A DNA stretch of 64,000 nt from Pedobacter ghigonis (GTDB taxonomy: Bacteria; Bacteroidota; Bacteroidia; Sphingobacteriales; Sphingobacteriaceae): positions 18,204 to 82,203 of the forward strand of contig NZ_CAESCM010000011.1 in NCBI RefSeq assembly GCF_903166585.1. The letters run 5' to 3'. How positions within the stretch are numbered: position 1 is the first letter of the stretch; each line of letters starts with the position of its first letter. Positions 1 to 7,892 of this stretch are shown here, one piece after another. The notes below the pieces were generated by a model. The model did no database searches and was not told the DNA's origin. It saw nothing but the letters and a program-made list of their open reading frames with translations. A program made the translations under genes and the position numbers.

Positions 1-252
1 GATATGATGGATTACCTGCTTTCTAAATCCGCTGATCTTCAAACCACCATTCCTGGCCTCATTTGGGGCAAAGGCTATCCCTGGGAGACGCTTATTGCAG
101 CGGTAAATCCGATCAGTTATGCAATGATGGGATTACTCCCGCAAATGCATAGGGAAGAAATAACAATTATGGATGTTGTTTGCAGGTTACTTAAAGCTGC
201 GTATGGTATTAGTTATGTACCTGGTAACATCCCTAATGTCTATCTGCGTTAG
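1..252 (+). CDS. Unrecognised protein, C-terminal part (possibly cut by window start)
   Basis: The frame is open from the first base, with an ATG at 4 and a stop at 250-252, so the gene may begin before the window. The visible 82 residues match no family I recognise. The last 57 codons recur at 1964-2132, where they lack a start. Of the four differences between the copies, three are silent third-position changes and one is Val to Ala, which suggests both copies were once under protein-level constraint. No promoter or partner gene can be judged from what is visible. Confidence 0.4.
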   Translation, partial: DMMDYLLSKSADLQTTIPGLIWGKGYPWETLIAAVNPISYAMMGLLPQMHREEITIMDVVCRLLKAAYGISYVPGNIPNVYLR

Positions 253-256
253 GGTA
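84..256 (+). repeat. Direct repeat, copy 1 (173 bp)
   Basis: Bases 84-256 match 1964-2136 at a constant offset of 1880 with four mismatches (87, 219, 228, 239). The repeat covers the 3' end of the first gene and its stop codon. Together the copies bracket the PadR regulator and its membrane partner. It may be a segmental duplication, or the scar of an insertion that displaced the end of a paralogous gene. Confidence 0.9.
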
Positions 257-570
257 ATACATTTGGATTAACTTTAGTTTTTTCTACTTCCCATCACACT
301 TATATTATACGCTATATCCAAAATTTAATTGATGAATTTGGTAATGGTTTCTTAGCCTTGCCTATTTCACAAACTTCAAATAATTGATATAAAATATTAT
401 TATGCCATCGATTCGCCTCAAAATAGCGACCGAGAGTTATAACTGCAAAAAGCCTTTTTTTGAGCGGGGGCTTATCAGCTTAACCTAATCGTCTCCTTGA
501 TTTAAAGCATAATGATATAAAAATAACAAGATAAAACTTGAATACTTAGAAGTTCTATGTATATTTGAAT
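257..570. other. Intergenic region upstream of padR-like gene
   Basis: This is an AT-rich spacer with no open frame of note. PadR regulators usually control their own operon, so an operator is expected here, but I could not pick out a convincing palindrome. A C- and T-rich stretch near 450-475 could form only a weak stem. Confidence 0.4.
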
Positions 571-942
571 ATGAAAGAGTTAAATAAGGATCTTATGGCA
601 AGCTCCCTGGCCCCTTTGGTTCTATTGATTTTGAGAAGACAGGAAAGTTACGGTTATCAGATTATCCAGGATTTGAAAGAAAAGACTGGAGGTGGGCTTA
701 ATGTGGCTGAAGGCACGCTTTATCCAGTACTCAAAAAAATGGAATCCAAGGAATGGATAGCTGGTGAGTGGAAAAAAGGAATTGCAGGAAGGGAGCGCCG
801 CTATTATTCGATTACCGAAAAGGGACTCCAGGAACTCAGTTCACAATATCAGCAGATCAGTTTTATCAACGAAATAATCACTAAATTATGGAATCTCCCC
901 GTTTCGACCTCGGAAATGCTATCTCCGAGCACATTAGCTTGA
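571..942 (+). CDS. PadR family transcriptional regulator
   Basis: This is a small winged-helix regulator of about 124 residues. PadR hallmarks are visible: LAPLVLLILRRQESYGYQI in helices 1-2, then EGTLYPVLKKME as the recognition helix (about residues 48-60), and the RRYYSITEKG wing. I chose the ATG at 571 over the in-frame TTG at 565. The end overlaps the next gene by 55 bp, so the two are surely cotranscribed. PadR proteins of this short type typically repress a neighbouring membrane-protein or transporter operon until a ligand binds. Here the partner is a permease-prefix membrane protein, the usual pairing in Bacteroidota. The ligand is unknown. Confidence 0.88.
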   Translation: MKELNKDLMASSLAPLVLLILRRQESYGYQIIQDLKEKTGGGLNVAEGTLYPVLKKMESKEWIAGEWKKGIAGRERRYYSITEKGLQELSSQYQQISFINEIITKLWNLPVSTSEMLSPSTLA

Positions 943-1952
943 TCAAAGATCAGGGTAGCCTCACTCTTTCAGATTGCAGGGAACTTAAGGATCATCTTTT
1001 CGATTCTGTCGAATCCCTACAAAGGCAGGGTCTCTCCGCCGAGGAATCATTTATTGTTGCACGCAAAAGGATCGGTCATGCCGAGCTTCTAGGTGAGGAA
1101 TATAGCAAGGTCAACCTTTCGCTTACCCATAATAAACTCTGGAGTTATCTATTGATTGGTTTTAATCTTTTTTATGGTGTCACTTCGTTGCTTTTAACCT
1201 TGATCAGTATAATTTATTTTATCATTTACAAGGAGTTTGGGACTTCCAGCCTAGCAAACACAATCGTCATTTCTCTTCATGCACTCTTGATTTTTATGCT
1301 TTACCGGATCCTAAAAGCAAAACACCAGATTGCACTTTTTATTGAAAAGCAAGTAAAACGGGGTCCTCTCCGACTGATATTCCTCTCCGCGCTACCGCTA
1401 CTGGTTAATTCCTTAATGACCTCACAGCTTGGAAAATTGATGCCCGACAGAAGTGTGCTTGCACCTGTAAGGATGTTCGATAACTCTCTTACTGAGTTAA
1501 GCTTCAACTTAACCGGCATCTGCCTTATCGGTTTTATGGTTTGCCTGGTATTTAGTTTGCGTAATACCGACAAGCTTACATTAAAGAATTTATTCCGTTC
1601 GCCATCTATAACTTTCTTATTACTGCTTGGCTTACTTGTAGAGTTTATTGCGGCCTCTTCAAGGTTGATCCATTTTAAACATATTATCTTTCAATCTTTA
1701 AGCTTTGGCCTGGTATATTTTGCTTTTTCTTTTTTCATTGCACGATATAACCGGAAAGAGGAAGCAACCAAATATGTGTTAATTGCTTCCAGTATCGGGT
1801 TTACACTTGAAGTAGGTGTGGGTATCAGCGCAGACATCTCAAGGGGAAATACTTACTATACTGTCTATTTTGGTCTTGCGCTACTGTTGACGGCAGCCTT
1901 TGGGCGTTATTTTGGAGGATTGTTTCGCCAGCATGAATTAAAGCAGGCTTAA
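888..1952 (+). CDS. Permease-prefix-domain membrane protein
   Basis: The protein has 354 residues. The first ~75 (ISEHISLIKDQGSLTLSDCRELKDHL ... GLSAEESFIVARKRIG) resemble the soluble permease prefix domain found beside PadR regulators. About eight hydrophobic segments follow, from roughly residue 85 to 340. The start at 888 lies inside the PadR gene in another frame, which implies translational coupling. There is no FtsX/MacB core, so this is probably not a complete antimicrobial-peptide permease but a stand-alone prefix plus membrane domain, of unknown function. Its stop codon lies 11 bases before the second copy of the 173-bp repeat. Confidence 0.7.
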   Translation: MESPRFDLGNAISEHISLIKDQGSLTLSDCRELKDHLFDSVESLQRQGLSAEESFIVARKRIGHAELLGEEYSKVNLSLTHNKLWSYLLIGFNLFYGVTSLLLTLISIIYFIIYKEFGTSSLANTIVISLHALLIFMLYRILKAKHQIALFIEKQVKRGPLRLIFLSALPLLVNSLMTSQLGKLMPDRSVLAPVRMFDNSLTELSFNLTGICLIGFMVCLVFSLRNTDKLTLKNLFRSPSITFLLLLGLLVEFIAASSRLIHFKHIIFQSLSFGLVYFAFSFFIARYNRKEEATKYVLIASSIGFTLEVGVGISADISRGNTYYTVYFGLALLLTAAFGRYFGGLFRQHELKQA

Positions 1953-1963
1953 TGCTACCTGAC

Positions 1964-2136
1964 GGAAACGCTTATTGCAGCGGTAAATCCGATCAGTTAT
2001 GCAATGATGGGATTACTCCCGCAAATGCATAGGGAAGAAATAACAATTATGGATGTTGTTTGCAGGTTACTTAAAGCTGCGTATGGTATTAGTTATGTGC
2101 CTGGTAATATCCCTAATGCCTATCTGCGTTAGGGTA
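1964..2136 (+). pseudogene. Truncated second copy of the window's first gene
   Basis: This is copy 2 of the 173-bp repeat. It keeps the last 57 codons and the stop (2130-2132) of the first gene, but an in-frame stop (1950-1952, that of the membrane protein) lies immediately upstream and no start is available for the full segment. It is best read as a remnant of a paralogous gene or of a duplication. Confidence 0.75.
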
Positions 2137-2590
2137 GATTAACAATAAGCAAAATGCGGTACAATATAGCCGTTTAATACTGTGCTAATCATACTGGTAC
2201 TTTCTAACAGTATTAGCTAGAATATCAAAAACAGGGAGATACCAGCATCTTTATGGCAAGCAGATGCATAGCATCTGGCATCATGATATACCATACATCC
2301 GTGGTAAATCCGTACTAAATCCGCATTTGAGTATAAGAACGCGGACTATATGCGGACTCACTACGGATTTACCCTTAACTTGTCAGCCAGATGGCAACAC
2401 TTTAGGATACCTAAATATGGGCGCTGTTATGCATCTTGAATTTACTTGTCGTTTTTTGAATTCTGATACTAGAATTAGTTTACATCTGTTAACCCAATGG
2501 TGGATGAGGCCATAAGAGAGGGCTATACTTTGTCTTGAATAACACTGGTTTTGGAAAGCTTCTTACTATAAATCTGGTTATTCTTAAGCA
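2137..2590. other. Gene-poor spacer with an imperfect inverted repeat
   Basis: An open frame at 2264-2515 looks spurious: its composition is odd and it overlaps an inverted repeat. The clearest structure is 2305-2326 paired with 2350-2371 (19 of 22 positions, 23-nt loop), built from the word AAATCCG and its complement. There is no evident terminator for the minus-strand operon that ends at 2591. Confidence 0.5.
2305..2371. repeat. Imperfect inverted repeat
   Basis: Arms 2305-2326 and 2350-2371 are complementary at 19 of 22 positions. AAATCCG is repeated in tandem in the left arm and GCGGACT in the right. It could be a hairpin in RNA or the end of a decayed mobile element. Confidence 0.6.
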
Positions 2591-4087
2591 TTATCTTGGT
2601 AATAGCGCCATCTTAAAAAGAAGCTCTGAGTAAAAATACGGAATAAGATAGGTTATATTCAGGGTCAATAAAATCAGTAAAATTATATCTGAGGGTCTGT
2701 GAACTGTGATATTGTAAAATGAAAATTCAGTTCCTTTCATAAATACCATCGCGATGAGCAGGATACCAAGAATAACGCTTGCAAGACCGAGGATAATAAT
2801 CAGTAAAACATTATCTAACTTATGGGATCCGAAAAAGCTTAAATAACCGCTCGCTAATATCATCAAAATTAGCAGCAAGCTTAACAACTCCGTGGAATAG
2901 TACCTGTAATCTGAAAAAAGTGGATAGCAAAAGGTAACTAAAGAAACAAAGAGAATAGTATCTCTGAATCTCAAAGGTGCAACACTGTTTCCCAAAAAGG
3001 CTATTAAATAAGTCATTCCAGAAAGAATAAAACTAACAATGAGCACTAGGCTTAATGGCCAGTTATTGGTTTCTAAAATGGTATTAACGTTCTCAACAGT
3101 TTCCTGAATACTGGTTAATTTTTCATCCATTGTCCCGCCTTCGGCCTGGTCAATGAGTCTATCGGTAAACAGGCTACCCTGGATGGAAAGCGAGTCGGCA
3201 TATCGGTAACTTCCTGAGTTTTTATGCTGGTAGTAGTAAACTGTCAGGCGTACCGGCTTAGCTATTGAATCTAATGCAATAAATGAACGTGAAAACACTT
3301 CAGTTCCATAGCATTTAGCGTATGTTTTACTTTCAGAGAATTGATTGTAGTAAATTCTACGGATCTTCCCGATTTCCTTATTTTTCATGTAAGATACCGG
3401 CGAAACGCTGATCCATCCCTTAACGGGATTGGAATCAGGGTGACAGATACTGTAGTTTTCTTCCATGATATGCTCTACTAATGTTTTGTTACTAAGCTTA
3501 GTTGCGGTTACGAACCGGTAAGCGAATATCGAATCCGAACTTGAGGCGCTGACATCTGTATATTGCTCAAGGGTCGACAACTTTTTCTTTCCATATATGC
3601 TATATTTCTCAGGTCCAAGGCGGCGATTTTGGTTGATTTCTTCGTAGAACTGGGTTGTTTTGAGTTCTGGCAAATCTTTATCTATCAAACGTTCCTGGAT
3701 ACCTTGATTCAAAATTTTGTAGGGTACAATCTGTATGATGATCATAAAGATTAACACCAGGTAATACAGGGAGAAGACTTTTAGGAAATGAACTTTATCG
3801 ATATCTACTTTTTGAAAGCTGTAACTGAGCATGCCCTGGCTATAAATCCAACCGATGAAAACGATAATCCCGGAAAGTGCTTGAAGGATTTTGATGTAGG
3901 TCATATCTGGAAGTATAGTTGTCCAGTAAGCGATTCCAATAGCTAGGCTTGTAGCAAAGAAAAAATATATTATCCCCCAGTAAAATATGTGATGAATTCT
4001 ACTCGACCAGAGCAGTGGCTGATTCAAAAGCAAATACTTATCAAGAGATGCTAACTGTTGCTTAGGTATATCTATTATCTTATTCAT
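2591..4087 (-). CDS. Large integral membrane partner of the ABC ATPase
   Basis: The protein has 498 residues from the ATG at 4087, which overlaps the ABC ATPase stop by 8 bp (ATGAATAA); an upstream in-frame start at 4141 is less likely. Three hydrophobic segments (about 33-54, 62-82, 101-122) precede a polar domain of ~215 residues with a few Cys, then about five more segments to the C-terminus. The N-terminus (YLLLNQPLLWSSRIHHIFYW) resembles a family of Bacteroidota membrane proteins encoded beside an ABC ATPase. It is not a standard ABC-2 or MacB permease. It most likely anchors the upstream ATPase in the inner membrane, with a large domain outside. In this operon it could be a membrane effector; that role is inference. 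Confidence 0.65.
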   Translation of the reverse strand: MNKIIDIPKQQLASLDKYLLLNQPLLWSSRIHHIFYWGIIYFFFATSLAIGIAYWTTILPDMTYIKILQALSGIIVFIGWIYSQGMLSYSFQKVDIDKVHFLKVFSLYYLVLIFMIIIQIVPYKILNQGIQERLIDKDLPELKTTQFYEEINQNRRLGPEKYSIYGKKKLSTLEQYTDVSASSSDSIFAYRFVTATKLSNKTLVEHIMEENYSICHPDSNPVKGWISVSPVSYMKNKEIGKIRRIYYNQFSESKTYAKCYGTEVFSRSFIALDSIAKPVRLTVYYYQHKNSGSYRYADSLSIQGSLFTDRLIDQAEGGTMDEKLTSIQETVENVNTILETNNWPLSLVLIVSFILSGMTYLIAFLGNSVAPLRFRDTILFVSLVTFCYPLFSDYRYYSTELLSLLLILMILASGYLSFFGSHKLDNVLLIIILGLASVILGILLIAMVFMKGTEFSFYNITVHRPSDIILLILLTLNITYLIPYFYSELLFKMALLPR

Positions 4088-5345
4088 TTTCAAAAAACAA
4101 TCTACTTGAATTACTGATATTCCTGAAATACTTAAATTCAACTTTGGCGGCTATAATTGCTGTCAAAAGTATATCTTGCGTGAGTTTGTTTGTAGTTTGG
4201 ATGATCTTTTCCTGTTGTTCTTCCTTAATCTGAATGATTTCTTCCGAAAGGTCTGAGAGGGCTGCACGAAGTTCTTCCAAACTGCAATTGGCATCAAGGA
4301 GATAACTCATAGATTCTCCTTTTGCACTTATCCCTTCTGCGCTACCATTATATACTGCTTGTCCATCATTTAGAAAGATGATATTATCTGATATTTTCTC
4401 AATTTCGTAAAGATTCTGAGAAGACATGATTATGGAGATGGGATATTTGATCGAGTCTGTGAGGTTGCGCAGGTCACTCAATAACATTGCTTGTGTCTTT
4501 ACATCTAGATTAGCCAGAGGTTCATCCATTATCAAAAGTTTAGGACTCCAAACTAGCTGCCTGGCAAGTTCAAATCTAAATTTAAATCCGTCCGATAGAA
4601 TTGTCCATGAACTATTCTGGTACTTGGAAAGTCCAAGGCGCTCCAGGATGTAGGCTACTGCCCGCTCATTTTCCTGTCCAAAGATCCCTTTACTGGAGGC
4701 AACGAAATGGAGGTGTTCTTTTAGGGAAATGACTCCTCCCAGATCGGGCAGGGATTGGGAAATGAATGCGATCTTACTTTTTATTTTTTTCCAGTCGAGA
4801 CTTTGCTCACAAAATTCTGGGAAAGCCCACTTTCCTTCATCGATGGAGATGATTCCCGCAACCATTTTTAAGAGCGTAGACTTACCGTTGCCATTTTTGC
4901 CGATGACACTGGTTATCTCTCCCAATTTAAGTTCAAAAGAGATGGGCTTTATTGAAAAACTCGCTCTATCTTTTGTGATATTTTCTGCCCGATATATAAC
5001 TTTCTCAGATTTCAGTGAAAGGAAGTACGCTCTTACGCTATGCTCTTTGGCTTTTATTTTAGCTAATTCGGCCTCGTTTATTTGTACTTCTGCAGCTGCA
5101 TCCAGGATTGCAATGGCGCGCCGTGCAAGTTCTTGTTCAATTTCTTTTACGTCTGCGGGAGATTTCTCCAAATCAAAAAAATCGTTTACCTCAGATCCTA
5201 GCAACAGTGCCTTTAACATCAGATCCGGATCGGACATTTTTGTCCATACCAATGTCTGAAAAGTACTAAATGAGGTTCTAAAATCAGTTCTGAGCACTTC
5301 TTTTAGCTGTCCAATCTCGCGTAGCAAAATATCTCTCTCTTCCAT
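4080..5345 (-). CDS. ABC ATPase with N-terminal helical domain
   Basis: The protein has 421 residues. Residues 1-~110 are a helical domain whose segment 16-52 aligns without gaps to the caspase C-terminus. The ABC core follows: Walker A GKNGNGKST (149-157), Q-loop FISQS (Gln197), Walker B KLLIMDEP (269-276) and D-loop NLD. Two motifs are degenerate: the signature reads LSDGFKFR instead of LSGGQ-like, and the switch His is Gln310 (MSSQN). A coiled tail (~355-400) and a short hydrophobic stretch end the protein. It starts 3 bp after the caspase gene and overlaps the membrane-protein gene. It is probably a membrane-associated, regulatory ATPase rather than a housekeeping importer. Confidence 0.82.
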   Translation of the reverse strand: MEERDILLREIGQLKEVLRTDFRTSFSTFQTLVWTKMSDPDLMLKALLLGSEVNDFFDLEKSPADVKEIEQELARRAIAILDAAAEVQINEAELAKIKAKEHSVRAYFLSLKSEKVIYRAENITKDRASFSIKPISFELKLGEITSVIGKNGNGKSTLLKMVAGIISIDEGKWAFPEFCEQSLDWKKIKSKIAFISQSLPDLGGVISLKEHLHFVASSKGIFGQENERAVAYILERLGLSKYQNSSWTILSDGFKFRFELARQLVWSPKLLIMDEPLANLDVKTQAMLLSDLRNLTDSIKYPISIIMSSQNLYEIEKISDNIIFLNDGQAVYNGSAEGISAKGESMSYLLDANCSLEELRAALSDLSEEIIQIKEEQQEKIIQTTNKLTQDILLTAIIAAKVEFKYFRNISNSSRLFFENE

Positions 5346-5348
5346 ATC

Positions 5349-6419
5349 TTAGTTCTGATTGGTGTTTTGATTAAATATTTCACGGATTAGCACTAGCATT
5401 GCTTTATACAATTCGGTTTTGCGTTTTGTGTACTCTTCCTGTTTTATGCGTTCTCTGCTGGTGGCGAGCTCGGTGCTCTCAGATGATAGCAGAATGGCCT
5501 CCATCACAAACTGTTCGGTAAGATCAAAATTCCATACGAAATCCAAAAACTTTTTGGCCAGTGAATCAAAGTTGTTCCTCATCATTTCTGTTTCGATTTC
5601 TCTGCGTTTTTCGAGGATGTCGGATTTGGAGTCTTCGTAACTGAAGTTTCTGAAATGCGATATATCGGCTATATCGCCTTCTGATTGATCCGGACTGATA
5701 ATCTCTGGCTTGACTGCCTCTACTGGATTATGGTCTTTGATGAAAGCATGCGTGAATTCAAGGATTTTCCTTAAAGGCACATATTTCTTTTTATAACTTC
5801 GGTCCCCAACGCTTAGCGCATGATCCAGCCCTTCAGTGAACATGGTTATGTTTCTGGTGCCAATTATCCTAGCCCGCAAATCTTTCGAGCTTGCGCAGAG
5901 CAGGGTTACTCCTCTAGAGGGAAAAGCATCTTTGAATTCTCTGGACAAGCCTTCATCAGATTCGGACATAAATCCCATGCCTCCGGCTCCTGCGAAACAG
6001 CAATCCAGGATCAGGAATGTCCTGATGGATCTAGCTTGCTTGGAAATGGTTTGCCCCAAGGCTTTGATGGGCATGCTGGAAAAAAGTGGACTTTCATGTC
6101 TGGTCGTTTTTAAGGATAGATAGAAATCCTCTCTGCTGTATCCTCCATGGCCGACGTAGTAAATAAACAGGTCTTCGATTCCTGCAGGAATCTTTGCTTT
6201 AAGGAAGTCGATTATGGCAGAATCCTGCGCGTCAAAACCTCCTTCGGAATCAAAGAGATCGAGTATATTTTGCCTTTCGACTTTTAGCGTCGAGCTGAAA
6301 TATTTCTCAATTCTGTTCTTTGCTTCTCTGAAAGCGGTATCAGGCGCAAAGTTTTTTGATTTGGGAAAAGACTCTGCTCCTATAAATATTACGGCTGTTT
6401 TGAAAGGATCGAGCGCCAC
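5349..6419 (-). CDS. Caspase-like (C14) cysteine protease with adaptor tail
   Basis: The protein has 356 residues. The N-terminal ~220 form a caspase-fold peptidase: AVIFIGAESF is the first strand, YYVGHGG carries the catalytic His91, and LILDCCFAGAG carries the catalytic Cys141 (Cys140 precedes it). Residues ~265-350 form a charged helical tail. Part of this tail (E278, R281, F284, F291, V295, W296, A308, L310, L311, S313, E314) aligns without gaps to the start of the ABC ATPase. Prokaryotic caspases of this kind act as regulated death or immune effectors. The gene lies 8 bp after the EACC1-like gene and 3 bp before the ABC gene, so all are one operon. Confidence 0.88.
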   Translation of the reverse strand: MALDPFKTAVIFIGAESFPKSKNFAPDTAFREAKNRIEKYFSSTLKVERQNILDLFDSEGGFDAQDSAIIDFLKAKIPAGIEDLFIYYVGHGGYSREDFYLSLKTTRHESPLFSSMPIKALGQTISKQARSIRTFLILDCCFAGAGGMGFMSESDEGLSREFKDAFPSRGVTLLCASSKDLRARIIGTRNITMFTEGLDHALSVGDRSYKKKYVPLRKILEFTHAFIKDHNPVEAVKPEIISPDQSEGDIADISHFRNFSYEDSKSDILEKRREIETEMMRNNFDSLAKKFLDFVWNFDLTEQFVMEAILLSSESTELATSRERIKQEEYTKRKTELYKAMLVLIREIFNQNTNQN

Positions 6420-6427
6420 TTAGAGAA

Positions 6428-6748
6428 CTATTTTAAGCTGTCAAGGATATTTTTGATATCATCGCTGCTAAGATTTTCTCCTTTGATCTCTCCATCTTTT
6501 TTGATGGTTAGCTTTTTGTCTTGCTTTTTTATCATCCAGTTTAACAGGCCCTTTGTGAGCGCGGTAACTGCGGTTGAACCGAGAATGAGTACGATTGTTG
6601 CTCCGAAGTCTTGAGTATCTGCGTCATCTTTTTCGATATTAACGTGCAGGTTCTCTGTGGATAAAAGATAGGATTGTAGGTCTAGGGCTAACTTGCCTGC
6701 CTCGGCTGGCGTTTCGCCATCGAAGTTGATTGTTAATTTTTCTTGCAT
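6428..6748 (-). CDS. EACC1-like effector-associated small protein
   Basis: The protein has 106 residues and is the first gene of the operon. An N-terminal alpha/beta part (LTINFDGETPAEAGKLALDL) leads to a hydrophobic helix with the pattern GSTAVTALTKGLLNWM (about 57-72), then a short Lys-rich strand pair. This matches my recollection of EACC1 (effector-associated constant component 1), a small protein found next to caspase, trypsin or other effectors in conflict operons. Its direct position before a caspase supports the call. It probably helps position or gate the effector at the membrane; the mechanism is unknown. The assignment is from pattern memory, not a search. Confidence 0.7.
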   Translation of the reverse strand: MQEKLTINFDGETPAEAGKLALDLQSYLLSTENLHVNIEKDDADTQDFGATIVLILGSTAVTALTKGLLNWMIKKQDKKLTIKKDGEIKGENLSSDDIKNILDSLK

Positions 6749-7061
6749 GAGATTGCTAATTCATTTTTCATCTACCAGCTCTATTACTGATAGAATAAAT
6801 GCGAATGTAGTAAAAAAACAAAAGTTATGAAACGCTTGGTAGAGATTTTGATTTACTTACTTTTTGCTATGGTAAAAAACCGGCTTTATAGTAACAAATA
6901 CCTGCTCCCATCACGGCCCCACTTAGAGTTTAACTGTTTTAATTTAAGTTTTTTTAACATAAATGAAATAGTTATCCAACTTTATCTCAATTTGTATTTG
7001 ACATAAGACAAAAAAAACGGCTTACATAGATAATTTCTACTGCCCTTTTGGGATGCTGCTT
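6749..7061. promoter_or_regulatory. Promoter region of the EACC1-caspase operon
   Basis: This 313-bp AT-rich spacer has no gene. On the minus strand TAACTTTTG (6827-6819) resembles the Bacteroidota -7 box TAnnTTTG with one extra T, about 70 bp before the EACC1-like start. I see no clear -33 box and no terminator for either side. Confidence 0.35.
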
Positions 7062-7883
7062 TTAGGCAGCTAGTGTTCGGTAGTAACTTAGGAAATAGCT
7101 ATATTCTTTGAAAAGTTTCCAAAGTTCGGGATTAATAAACTGCGGCAGAAGTACTTTGATGTCTTCTATTGTTGTAGTGGAATGACTGATGGCATTTTCT
7201 ACAATATGTTCCTTTAAATTTGTTATCTCTTCACTGGTTATCTTCTCTTGGCTAAGATTAGAAAGGGAAAACAGGTACCATAATCTTCTGATATCTATCA
7301 GTATCTTTTTATTGAGGTTTAAGATCTCAAAGTAGCTACGCTCTTGTGGATTGGTGCCATATACGATAGTGCCGTCTGGCAGATAAGCTATAACATCTTT
7401 AATGAGATTGAAGGGTGGTACAAAATCATCCGCTCTCTCTCTATTACAACAGGTAAAGGATGCTGAGGTTTCAAATGTCCTTCCGTTACAGGAGGCAACT
7501 ATATTATGGTATGCGATATGGTGGGGAAATGGAGGGCTATCCTTTTCTATAATTGCATTTTCGAAATCTGACTGTAAGACAACATTATTTTTCAAGGTAT
7601 CGCTCAAATCATAATATTTACTCAAATCTACTATTTGTGTTACTGACCTAGGGATAACATGCTCGAGCTCGCAGGTATGATCGTCTACGATCTTCCTACT
7701 ACAGTAACAACAGATATAATTTTGTTCGAGCACGAAGTAGCTTCGAAACCCGCCACGTTTGATGTCGCGGTACCCAATATTGATATATTTATATGCCCCT
7801 GATGCCGATACTAGCCAGTTCGCCTTTAGGAATTGAGAAATATGATCAATGGCCGCTTGGTTATTTTTTTCAAGAAAGATCAT
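7062..7883 (-). CDS. HNH endonuclease, PtuB-like partner of the ATPase
   Basis: The protein has 273 residues. A zinc-binding HNH core is visible: CCYC at 58-61, the ELEHVIPR catalytic turn (His75 region), a later Asn/His stretch (YHNIVASCN) and CCN at 145-147. The C-terminal ~110 residues are helical. It begins 9 bp after the end of the AAA ATPase frame, the order seen in Septu (PtuA ATPase plus PtuB HNH nuclease), a two-gene antiphage system in which PtuB is the nuclease and PtuA controls it. The nuclease looks intact although its ATPase partner is interrupted. The similarity to PtuB is in architecture; family membership was not tested. Confidence 0.75.
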   Translation of the reverse strand: MIFLEKNNQAAIDHISQFLKANWLVSASGAYKYINIGYRDIKRGGFRSYFVLEQNYICCYCSRKIVDDHTCELEHVIPRSVTQIVDLSKYYDLSDTLKNNVVLQSDFENAIIEKDSPPFPHHIAYHNIVASCNGRTFETSASFTCCNRERADDFVPPFNLIKDVIAYLPDGTIVYGTNPQERSYFEILNLNKKILIDIRRLWYLFSLSNLSQEKITSEEITNLKEHIVENAISHSTTTIEDIKVLLPQFINPELWKLFKEYSYFLSYYRTLAA

Positions 7884-7892
7884 CTCGCAAGG

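Noticed and set aside
84-2136. The 173-bp repeats as att sites of an integrated element
   Set aside because: No integrase lies between or beside them and the repeat is too long and coding-like; duplication or paralogue remnant is simpler.
2264-2515. Plus-strand frame of 83 residues
   Set aside because: It is composed partly of the inverted repeat, has unusual residues, and lacks promoter or partner.
5820-6123. Plus-strand frames across the caspase gene
   Set aside because: They are antisense to the caspase, whose motifs and operon spacing are convincing.
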